Source of the DNA: Ornithinimicrobium sp.
GTDB taxonomy: Bacteria; Actinomycetota; Actinomycetes; Actinomycetales; Dermatophilaceae
Assembly: GCA_030145965.1 (NCBI GenBank)
Contig: JASKZT010000346.1
Location: 1 to 6,842 of the forward strand
DNA: 6,842 bases
Reading direction: 5' to 3'
Both the position numbers and the translations under genes were made by a program. The notes below the pieces were generated by a model, which saw nothing but the letters and a program-made list of their open reading frames with translations, was not told the DNA's origin and did no database searches. Positions 1 through 5,592 of this stretch are shown here, in pieces. Positions within the stretch are counted from its first letter, which is position 1; each line of letters starts with the position of its first letter.

Positions 1-602
1 TCCGCTGGCTGATGTCCTCGGACGTCTGCAAGCACTGCACGCACGCCGGGTGCCTCGACGTCTGCCCGACCGGGGCGCTGTTCCGCAGCGAGCACGGCAC
101 GGTCGTCGTCCAGGCCGACGTCTGCAACGGCTGCGGCTACTGCGTCGGCGCCTGCCCCTTCGGCGTCATCGAGCGGCGCGGCGACGCCGCCGTGTCGGTG
201 CGCGCCGACGGCCACGTGCCCGACGTGGGGGTCGCCCAGAAGTGCACGCTCTGCTACGACCGCCTCACCGACGACCAGACGCCCGCCTGCGCCCAGACCT
301 GCCCCACCACCTCCATCCGCTTCGGCACCCGGCAGGAGATGGTGGACATCGCCCGCGCGCGCGTCACCGAGCTGCACGGGCAGGGGTTCACCGAGGCCCG
401 GCTCTACGGCGCCAACGACGACGACGGCGTGGGCGGCGCCGGCTCGGTCTTCCTCCTCCTCGACGAGCCGGAGGTCTACGGGCTGCCACCGGACCCGGTC
501 GTCCCCACGGCCAAGCTGCCGGAGATGTTCCGCACCGCCGGCCTGGCCGGCCTGGGGCTGCTCGGCGCGGCTGCCGTCGCCTTCCTCGGGCGGCGCCCGT
601 GA
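1..602 (+). CDS. fdhB: Formate dehydrogenase iron-sulfur (beta) subunit, 5' end missing
   Basis: Electron-transfer subunit carrying electrons from the molybdopterin catalytic subunit to the membrane subunit. The reading frame is open from base 3 (Arg-Trp-Leu before the ATG at 12), so the true start lies upstream and about 199 C-terminal residues are visible. Numbered from the ATG at 12, three cysteine clusters are seen: C6/C9/C14/C18 (CX2CX4CX3CP), C38/C41/C44/C48 (CX2CX2CX3CP) and C78/C81/C93/C97 (CX2CX11CX3C). These match the four-[4Fe-4S] FdnH/HybA-type ferredoxin family; the first cluster motif would be outside the window. A hydrophobic stretch at about residues 172-192 followed by RRP looks like the single C-terminal membrane anchor of FdnH-type subunits. 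The stop TGA (600-602) overlaps the GTG start of the next gene, indicating translational coupling. The formate assignment rests on family resemblance and on the Sec genes nearby; another molybdopterin oxidoreductase partner is possible. Confidence 0.85.
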   Translation, partial: RWLMSSDVCKHCTHAGCLDVCPTGALFRSEHGTVVVQADVCNGCGYCVGACPFGVIERRGDAAVSVRADGHVPDVGVAQKCTLCYDRLTDDQTPACAQTCPTTSIRFGTRQEMVDIARARVTELHGQGFTEARLYGANDDDGVGGAGSVFLLLDEPEVYGLPPDPVVPTAKLPEMFRTAGLAGLGLLGAAAVAFLGRRP

Positions 603-1738
603 GCACCTCGGCGTTCGACAGCTACCGCCCGCCGGAGGAGGGCCGCCGGCGGCGTCGGTCCTCGGTGCGCGGTGCCGCGACCGGTGCGGCGCGCGACCTC
701 GCGCGCACCGGCCGCAGCTGGCTCGACCGCGACGGCGGCGGCCGGCGGGAGGCCGCGGCGGTCCCCGACGCGGAGTTCTCCGACTACTACGGGCACCCGG
801 TGATCAAGCCGGTGCCGTGGAAGCACGAGATCCCCGCCTACCTCTTCCTGGGCGGGGTGGCGGCCGGCTCCGGCCTCCTCGCCTCGGGCGCGGCCGCCAC
901 CGGCCACGACGTCCTGCGGCGCAGCAGCCGCTGGACGGCGATGGCCGCCGTCGCGCTGAGCGGCGCGACGCTCGTCGCCGACCTCGGCCGGCCCGAGCGG
1001 TTCCTCAACATGCTGCGCACCGTCAAGCTCACCTCCCCGATGTCGGTGGGCACCTGGATCCTCTCCGGGTATGCCGCGTTCGCCGGCGTCACCACGGCCA
1101 GCGAGGCCGCGCGCGCCGTCGGGCTGCCCCGGCACGGCGTCCTGGGCACGGCCGGGCGCACGCTCGAGGCGCTGGACGCCCCGGCCGCCGCGGGCCAGGC
1201 CCTCCTCGCGCCGCCGCTGGCGGCCTACACCGCGGTGCTGCTCTCCGACACCGTGACGCCGGTCTGGTTCGAGAGCCGCCGCCAGCTGCCCTTCGTCTTC
1301 GTCGCCTCCGCCGCGATGGCCTCGGCGGGCGTCCAGATGGCGCTCTGCCCGACGGCCCAGACCGGCCCCGCCCGGCGGCTGGCCCTCCTCGGCGCCGCGA
1401 CCGACCTCGCGGCCATGCACCGCCTGGAGCAGCACCTCGAGGGTCTGGACCTCGTCGAGCCGCTGGAGACCGGGCACGCCGGGAGCAAGCTGCGGCTGGC
1501 CCGGGCCCTCACCGTCGCCGGCGGGCTGGGGACCCTGCTCGCCGGCCGCAGCCGGGCGGTGGCCGTCGCCTCCGGCGTGGCGCTGGCCGCCGCCTCGGCG
1601 CTGACCCGCTTCGGGGTCGTCGAGGCGGGCATCGAGTCGGCCAAGGACCCCCGCTACACCGTCGGGCCGCAGAAGCGCCGGCTCGAGGAGCGACGGGCCG
1701 CCGGCACCGTCCACGACAGCATCGTCACCGTCCGCTGA
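599..1738 (+). CDS. nrfD: NrfD-family membrane subunit of the formate dehydrogenase
   Basis: Integral membrane subunit, 379 residues, expected to pass electrons from the iron-sulfur subunit to quinone. The GTG at 599 is chosen because it gives a 4-base GTGA overlap with the upstream stop and no long upstream extension makes sense. Residues 1-75 are hydrophilic and Arg-rich (five Arg at 16-20) and probably cytoplasmic. The family hallmark YYGHPVIKPVPWKHEIPAYLF spans about 63-83 and leads into the first helix (78-104, with GGVAAGSG). About seven to eight hydrophobic segments follow, including those around WILSGYAAFAG, LAAYTAVLLSD and FVFVASAAMASAG, plus the C-terminal ALTRFGVVEAGIESAKDPRYTVGPQKRR tail seen in actinobacterial homologues. 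No heme-ligating pattern of cytochrome b FdnI is apparent, so this is the NrfD-type rather than cytochrome-type third subunit. It ends in TGA (1736-1738), directly followed by a strong hairpin. Confidence 0.85.
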   Translation: MSTSAFDSYRPPEEGRRRRRSSVRGAATGAARDLARTGRSWLDRDGGGRREAAAVPDAEFSDYYGHPVIKPVPWKHEIPAYLFLGGVAAGSGLLASGAAATGHDVLRRSSRWTAMAAVALSGATLVADLGRPERFLNMLRTVKLTSPMSVGTWILSGYAAFAGVTTASEAARAVGLPRHGVLGTAGRTLEALDAPAAAGQALLAPPLAAYTAVLLSDTVTPVWFESRRQLPFVFVASAAMASAGVQMALCPTAQTGPARRLALLGAATDLAAMHRLEQHLEGLDLVEPLETGHAGSKLRLARALTVAGGLGTLLAGRSRAVAVASGVALAAASALTRFGVVEAGIESAKDPRYTVGPQKRRLEERRAAGTVHDSIVTVR

Positions 1739-1744
1739 CCCTCC

Positions 1745-1765
1745 CGCCGCCCCGGTGGGGCGGCG
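1745..1765 (+). promoter_or_regulatory. Perfect 9-bp GC hairpin in the nrfD-transporter gap
   Basis: CGCCGCCCC (1745-1753) pairs perfectly with GGGGCGGCG (1757-1765) around a GGT loop (1754-1756). It starts 6 bases after the nrfD TGA and ends 11 bases before the transporter ribosome site. No T-run follows, so it is not a classical intrinsic terminator. It could be a partial terminator or attenuator that lowers transporter expression, an mRNA-stabilising 3' end, or (see findings) a SECIS-like structure. The structure is certain by inspection; its role is inference. Confidence 0.6.
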
Positions 1766-1776
1766 ACTCCTCGACG

Positions 1777-1782
1777 AAGGAG
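1777..1782 (+). promoter_or_regulatory. Ribosome binding site of the transporter
   Basis: AAGGAG lies 6 bases before the ATG at 1789, a strong Shine-Dalgarno match that decides this start. The same frame is open far upstream, antisense to nothing and inside nrfD in another frame, so the ribosome site is what fixes the true beginning. Confidence 0.75.
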
Positions 1783-1788
1783 CCGAGC

Positions 1789-3078
1789 ATGAGTGGCCCG
1801 AGCACCACCCCCGGAGGCAACCGCTGGCTCGTCCTGGCCGGTGGCGTCCTCGTGCAGCTGGCGCTGGGCGCGGTCTACGCGTGGAGCACCTTCAGCAGGG
1901 CGATCCAGGCCGAGCCGTCGGCCTTCGACCTGACCAAGGTCCAGGCGACCATCCCCTTCGAGGTCGCGATCGGCATGATCTTCGTGGGCACCTTCCTCGG
2001 CGGGCGCCTGCAGGACCGCCGCGGTCCGCGCCCGGTGGCGCTCGCGGGCGTCACCGTCTACTCCGTCGGGATCATCCTGGCGAGCTTCGCGCGTGACGCC
2101 TCCGACCTGTGGCTGCTCGTGCTGGGGTACGGCGTGCTCGGCGGCCTCGGCCTGGGGCTGGCCTACATCGTGCCCATCGCCATGCTGCAGAAGTGGTTCC
2201 CGGACAAGCGGGGGCTGATCACCGGGATCGCCGTCGGCGGCTTCGGCTTCGGCGCGGTCATCACCTCCCCGCTCGCGCAGGCCATGATCGAGGCCAGCCC
2301 GGACTTCCAGCGGTACCCGACCAAGGTGTTCCTGTGGCTGGGGATCGCCTACCTCGTGGCGGGCCTGCTCGGCGCGTCGGTCTTCCGCAACCCGCCGGAG
2401 GCCCCGGACGTCCCCGGGGCCACCGACGCGCCGGCCGGACGCGACCCGGGCGCCCCGGCGCCGGCGGCGGGGCAGGACTTCACCCAGCACGAGGCGATGC
2501 GCACGCCGCAGTGGTACCTGCTCACGCTGATCCTCACCGTCTCGGTGACCGCGGGCATCTCCTTCATCTCCGTCGCGGCCGGCACGGCGACGGACGTCGC
2601 CGGCTTCAGCGCCGCCGGCGCCGCCACGCTCGTCGGCGTCATGGGCCTGTTCAACGGGCTGGGCCGGATCCTGTGGGCCGGCATCTCCGACCGCATCGGG
2701 CGGCGCAACGCCTTCGTCGGCATCCTCGCGCTCCAGGGGGTGGCCCTGCTCGCCATCCCGCACACCAGCAACGTGCTGGCGTTCTACGTCCTCGCGGCGC
2801 TGATCTACACCTGCTACGGCGGTGCCTTCGGGACGCTGCCCTCGACCGCCAGCGACTTCTTCGGCGTGCGTCACTCCGGCGCGATCTATGGCCTCATGCT
2901 CATCGGGTGGTCGATCGGCGGCGTCGTCGGCCCGCTGCTCATCTCCTGGCTCGTCGGGGAGGAGCAGGCCTACACGCTGGGCTTCACCGTGGTCGGCATC
3001 CTCGCCCTCGTCGGCGTCGCGCTGCCCCTGGTCACCCGGCCGCCGCGCCGCGTGCCCGCGCCGGCGACGATCTCCTAG
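1789..3078 (+). CDS. OxlT/YhjX-family MFS transporter, probable formate or monocarboxylate carrier
   Basis: A 429-residue major facilitator with about 12 membrane segments in two halves, split by a Pro/Ala/Gly-rich loop (about 202-230). Family marks are GNRWLVLAGG at the N-terminus, ALGAVYAWSTF in helix 1, the loop 2-3 motif GGRLQDRRGPR (71-81), KWFPDKRGLITG (135-146), EAMRTPQWY before helix 7, GLFNGLGRILWAGISDRIGRR (about 286-306), and LPSTASDFFG (350-359). These are typical of the oxalate:formate antiporter family. Aligned by eye to Oxalobacter OxlT, Arg293 matches the substrate-binding Arg272, but Trp374 sits where OxlT has the oxalate-binding Lys355. The N-terminus and this position look more like E. 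coli YhjX. Oxalate is therefore unlikely; formate, pyruvate or another monocarboxylate is inferred from the adjacent formate dehydrogenase genes. The stop TAG (3076-3078) overlaps the convergent selD stop. Confidence 0.85.
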   Translation: MSGPSTTPGGNRWLVLAGGVLVQLALGAVYAWSTFSRAIQAEPSAFDLTKVQATIPFEVAIGMIFVGTFLGGRLQDRRGPRPVALAGVTVYSVGIILASFARDASDLWLLVLGYGVLGGLGLGLAYIVPIAMLQKWFPDKRGLITGIAVGGFGFGAVITSPLAQAMIEASPDFQRYPTKVFLWLGIAYLVAGLLGASVFRNPPEAPDVPGATDAPAGRDPGAPAPAAGQDFTQHEAMRTPQWYLLTLILTVSVTAGISFISVAAGTATDVAGFSAAGAATLVGVMGLFNGLGRILWAGISDRIGRRNAFVGILALQGVALLAIPHTSNVLAFYVLAALIYTCYGGAFGTLPSTASDFFGVRHSGAIYGLMLIGWSIGGVVGPLLISWLVGEEQAYTLGFTVVGILALVGVALPLVTRPPRRVPAPATIS

Positions 3079-4082
3079 ACGACCTCGACGAGCGCACCGC
3101 CGGGCAGCGAGCCCGCCGGGAGCGTCTCGCCGACCACCGGGGCGCCCGGCACCTCGCCCACGACGAGGAGGCCGCCGGAGGTCTGGGCGTCGGCCAGCAG
3201 CACGAGCTCGTCCTCGTCGACACCGGGGCCGGTCGTCAGGTGCGGGCGCACCCAGTCCAGGTTGCGCCGCGAGCCGCCGGGGACGTGCCCGTCCGCGAGC
3301 GCCCGGCGCGCGCCGTCGAGGTAGGGGACCGCCGAGGCCTCCACGCGGGCGGACACCCCGGAGGCGCGGCACAGCTTGTAGAGGTGGCCGAGCAGCCCGA
3401 AGCCGGTGACGTCGGTGGCCGCGCGGACCCCCGCCGCGAGGGCGGCCCGGGAGGCGTCGCGGTTGAGCGCGACCATGCTCTCCACGGCCTGCCGGCTCAC
3501 CTCGCCCGTGGCCTTGGCCCGGTTGTTGAGCACGCCGACCCCCAGCGGCTTGGTGAGGCTGACGGGCAGCCCCGGCTCCGCGGCGTCGTTGCGCATGAGC
3601 CGGTCGGGGTCGCCCGTGCCGGTCACCGCCATGCCGTAGAGCGGCTCGGGCGCGTCGATGCTGTGGCCGCCGATCACGGGGCAGCCCGCGCCGGTGGCGA
3701 CGTCGAGGCCGCCCTGCAGCACCTCGCGCAGCAGGTCGGTGGAGAGCGTCTCGCGGGGCCAGCCGACGAGGTTGATCGCCATGACCGGCGTGCCGCCCAT
3801 CGCGTAGACGTCGGACAGCGCGTTGGCGGCCGCGATGCGGCCCCAGTCGTAGGGGTCGTCGACCACCGGGGTGAAGAAGTCGGCGGTCGAGATGACGGCC
3901 AGCCCGCCCTCGACCCGCACGACCGCCGCGTCGTCGCCGTCGTCCAGGCCCACGACGACCTGCGCCGACGGCATCCCCGGGGCGGCGCGCAACCCGGCCA
4001 CGAGCTCCTCCAGCTCGCCGGCCGGGATCTTGCAGGCGCACCCGCCTCCGCGGGCCAGCTGGGTCAGGCGGGGAGGTTGCAT
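3075..4082 (-). CDS. selD: Selenophosphate synthetase (selenide, water dikinase)
   Basis: Makes selenophosphate from selenide and ATP, the selenium donor used by SelA. It has 335 residues, close to the E. coli enzyme. RLTQLARGGGCACK near the N-terminus matches E. coli RLTQYSHGAGCGCK: Cys15 corresponds to catalytic Cys17 and Lys18 to Lys20. The codon for residue 15 is TGC (4038-4040, minus strand), so this is the Cys form and does not itself need selenocysteine. Metal/ATP residues are present: DD at 50-51, Asp68 in STADFF, Asp91 in NALSD, and Asp224 in TDVTGFG. Other hallmarks are AMGGTPVMAI (94-103), GGHSIDAPEP (138-147), LTKPLGVGVL (176-185) and DAQTSGGLL (298-306). The ATG at 4082 fits the family length. 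Only a weak GGGTGGG precedes it, while a TAGGGT sits 6 bases upstream, suggesting a leaderless mRNA. Its stop shares CTAG with the convergent transporter gene. Confidence 0.96.
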   Translation of the reverse strand: MQPPRLTQLARGGGCACKIPAGELEELVAGLRAAPGMPSAQVVVGLDDGDDAAVVRVEGGLAVISTADFFTPVVDDPYDWGRIAAANALSDVYAMGGTPVMAINLVGWPRETLSTDLLREVLQGGLDVATGAGCPVIGGHSIDAPEPLYGMAVTGTGDPDRLMRNDAAEPGLPVSLTKPLGVGVLNNRAKATGEVSRQAVESMVALNRDASRAALAAGVRAATDVTGFGLLGHLYKLCRASGVSARVEASAVPYLDGARRALADGHVPGGSRRNLDWVRPHLTTGPGVDEDELVLLADAQTSGGLLVVGEVPGAPVVGETLPAGSLPGGALVEVV

Positions 4083-4088
4083 GCGCCC

Positions 4089-4094
4089 ACCCTA
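4089..4094 (-). promoter_or_regulatory. Candidate -10 box of a leaderless selD promoter
   Basis: On the minus strand TAGGGT (TANNNT pattern) ends 6 bases before the selD ATG. In actinobacteria a -10 at this distance places transcription start at the A of ATG. No convincing -35 is visible at 16-18 bases (the candidates read GAGCCA or similar). Inferred from spacing only. Confidence 0.45.
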
Positions 4095-4114
4095 GGCAGG
4101 TGTGTCTAGGCTGG
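4092..4114. repeat. Imperfect direct repeat in the divergent selD/selC control region
   Basis: CTAGGCAGG (4092-4100) and CTAGGCTGG (4106-4114) differ at one of nine bases and are 14 bases apart start to start. They overlap both candidate -10 boxes. This could be a paired regulator site, or simply two TAG-rich -10 elements that happen to look alike. Confidence 0.4.
4107..4112 (+). promoter_or_regulatory. Candidate -10 box of selC (tRNA-Sec)
   Basis: TAGGCT (TANNNT) is followed by 7 bases and then the first base of the mature tRNA (G4120), so transcription would begin at or within a base of the mature 5' end. No good -35 is visible 16-18 bases upstream, where the selD start codon region lies. 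Confidence 0.45.
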
Positions 4115-4119
4115 CTCCC

Positions 4120-4215
4120 GGAGGCGTCAGGGTTCCTGGTGGGCCCCCCGGTCTTCAACACCGGCGAGGTCGAGCATCTCGGCCTGGCGGGTTCGATTCC
4201 CGTCCGCCTCCGCCA
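4120..4215 (+). tRNA. selC: tRNA-Sec (anticodon TCA, reads UGA)
   Basis: Selenocysteine tRNA, 96 bases with CCA encoded (4213-4215). Folded by eye: acceptor 4120-4126 with 4205-4211 (7 perfect pairs), position 8 being T4127 opposite C4204. The D stem has 6 pairs, GGGTTC (4130-4135) with GGGCCC (4141-4146), and a 5-base loop. The anticodon stem is CCGGT/ACCGG (4148-4152, 4160-4164) with loop CTTCAAC and TCA at 4155-4157. The long variable arm has 8 pairs (4167-4174 with 4178-4185, one T.G) and a CAT loop. The T stem has 5 pairs (4187-4191 with 4199-4203, the outer one G.T) and loop TTCGATT. The discriminator is G4212, as in tRNA-Sec and tRNA-Ser. The 6-pair D stem, long variable arm and TCA anticodon are diagnostic. 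It is charged with Ser by SerRS and converted to Sec by SelA. Confidence 0.96.
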
Positions 4216-4217
4216 AC

Positions 4218-4248
4218 CTCCCCGGCCATGCCCGGGGCCCGAAGGGAG
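4218..4248 (+). promoter_or_regulatory. Structured selC-selA spacer with the selA ribosome binding site
   Basis: AAGGGAG (4242-4248) is the selA Shine-Dalgarno, 6 bases before the GTG at 4255. The spacer can form a 6-bp hairpin, CCCCGG (4220-4225) with CCGGGG (4232-4237), loop of 6. Alternatively CTCCC (4218-4222) can pair with GGGAG (4244-4248), which would hide the ribosome site. The two folds share bases 4220-4222 and exclude each other. No T-run or promoter is evident here, so selA is probably transcribed through from the selC promoter. Confidence 0.5.
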
Positions 4249-4254
4249 CCGAGG

Positions 4255-5592
4255 GTGAGCCACAGCGACCCGCGCCGGTCGATCGCACGCACCGACGTGC
4301 TGCTCGCCAGCCCGCCGCTGGCCGCCGCGGTCTCCCGGCTCGGCCGGCGCAGCGTGCGCGCCGCCGTGACCGCGGCCCAGGAGCGGGCCCGGCGCGGCGA
4401 GATCGCCCCCGACGCCGTCGCCCGGACCGCGCTGGCGACGCTGCCGGCGCGGGCCTCCTCGCTCACGCCCGTGCTCAACGCGACCGGTGTCGTCGTCCAC
4501 ACCAACCTCGGCCGCGCCCCGCTGTCGTCCGCCGCCGTCGAGGCGGTGCTCGACGCGGCCGGCCACGTCGACGTCGAGCTCGACCTGGCGACCGGCACCC
4601 GCGGGCCGCGAGGAGCCGGCACGCGCGCCGCGCTGCTGGAGGCCGTGCCCGCCGCCGGGGACGCGCTCGTCGTCAACAACGGCGCGGCCGCGCTCGTGCT
4701 GGCCACCACCGCGCTCGCCGCGGGCCGCGAGGTGGTCGTGAGCCGGGGCGAGCTGGTCGAGATCGGCGACGGCTTCCGCCTGCCCGACCTCATCGCCTCC
4801 ACCGGCGCCCGGCTGCGGGAGGTCGGCACGACCAACCGCACCCACCTGCAGGACTACGCCGGCGCGGTCGGGCCCGCCACCGGCTGCGTGCTCAAGGTCC
4901 ACCCGTCCAACTTCCGCGTCGACGGCTTCGTCTCGGCCGTCGGGACCGGCGCGCTGGCCGGGCTGCGCCGCCCCGACGGCAGCGCCGTGCCGGTCGTCGC
5001 CGACATCGGCTCCGGCCTGCTCGGCCCCGACCCCCTCCTGCCCGACGAGCCCGACGCCGCGACCGCCCTCGCGCAGGGCGCCACCGTCGTCACGGCGAGC
5101 GGCGACAAGCTCCTCGGCGGGCCCCAGGCCGGTCTCGTGCTCGGCGACGCGGAGACGGTCGGGCTGCTGCGACGACACCCGCTGGCCAGGGCCCTGCGCG
5201 TCGACAAGCTGACGCTGGCAGCCCTCGAGGCCAGCGTGCGCGGCCCCTCCACCCCGGTCCAGGACGCCCTGCACGCCGACCCCGACGAGCTGCGCCGCCG
5301 CGCCGAGGAGCTCGCGTCGCGGACCGGCCGGAGCGTCGTCCCGGTCACCGGCCGGGTGGGAGGCGGCGGCGCGCCCGGCCTGCCGCTGCCCGGGTGGGCC
5401 GTCGAGGTGCCCGAGGCAGCGGTCGCCGCGCTGCGCCGACCGTCCGGGGACGCCACCGAGGCCGACGTGCCCGTCGTCCTGGCCCGGGTCGAGGACGGCC
5501 GCGGCCTCGTCGACGTGCGCTGCATACCTCCCGACCGCGACGCGGACCTGCTCCGGGCCCTGCGCGCCGCGCTGGGGGTCGACGGCGGATGA
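4255..5592 (+). CDS. selA: L-seryl-tRNA(Sec) selenium transferase
   Basis: PLP enzyme that converts Ser-tRNA-Sec to Sec-tRNA-Sec using selenophosphate. From the GTG at 4255 it has 445 residues (E. coli about 463). This start has AAGGGAG 6 bases ahead; an in-frame ATG at 4228 has no ribosome site, and frames beginning earlier run through the tRNA. The N-terminal tRNA-binding region is present (RRSIARTDVLLASPPLAAAV). Then come LNATGVVVHTNLGRAPLS (74-91), VVNNGAAALVLA (139-150), VVSRGELVEIGDGFRLPD (161-178), REVGTTNRTH (188-197), LKVHPSNF (213-220) and ADIGSG (249-254). The PLP lysine is Lys285 in SGDKLLGGPQAG (codon 5107-5109). The C-terminus PVVLARVEDGRGLVDVRCI matches the family's last domain. 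Bacterial SelA works as a decamer. The stop TGA overlaps the selB ATG (ATGA, 5589-5592), so the two are translationally coupled. Confidence 0.97.
   Translation: MSHSDPRRSIARTDVLLASPPLAAAVSRLGRRSVRAAVTAAQERARRGEIAPDAVARTALATLPARASSLTPVLNATGVVVHTNLGRAPLSSAAVEAVLDAAGHVDVELDLATGTRGPRGAGTRAALLEAVPAAGDALVVNNGAAALVLATTALAAGREVVVSRGELVEIGDGFRLPDLIASTGARLREVGTTNRTHLQDYAGAVGPATGCVLKVHPSNFRVDGFVSAVGTGALAGLRRPDGSAVPVVADIGSGLLGPDPLLPDEPDAATALAQGATVVTASGDKLLGGPQAGLVLGDAETVGLLRRHPLARALRVDKLTLAALEASVRGPSTPVQDALHADPDELRRRAEELASRTGRSVVPVTGRVGGGGAPGLPLPGWAVEVPEAAVAALRRPSGDATEADVPVVLARVEDGRGLVDVRCIPPDRDADLLRALRAALGVDGG

Noticed and set aside
12..14. ATG at 12 as the true fdhB start
   Set aside because: The frame is open to the window edge and the family has two further cysteine motifs' worth of sequence before this point, so the gene is cut by the window.
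1745..1765. Classical rho-independent terminator after nrfD
   Set aside because: The hairpin is strong, but the bases after it (ACTCCTCG) contain no T-run; it is kept as a structured element of unknown role.
4032..4040. Selenocysteine in SelD at the catalytic position
   Set aside because: The codon at residue 15 is TGC, as is that at residue 17; no in-frame TGA occurs, so this is a Cys-type SelD.
4220..4237. Terminator ending the selC transcript
   Set aside because: The stem has only 6 pairs and is followed by CCCGAAGG rather than a T-run, so read-through into selA is favoured.
4102..4254. Upstream starts for selA (GTG at 4102, ATG at 4228)
   Set aside because: The first would translate through the tRNA-Sec gene; the second has no ribosome site. 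GTG 4255 has AAGGGAG at ideal spacing and gives the family N-terminus.
1654..5274. Very long open frame (about 1206 codons) on the minus strand across nrfD, the transporter, selD and selA
   Set aside because: It is antisense or out of frame to four well-recognised genes, its translation is Arg/Gly/Ala-rich with no domain, and such open frames are expected at this GC content.
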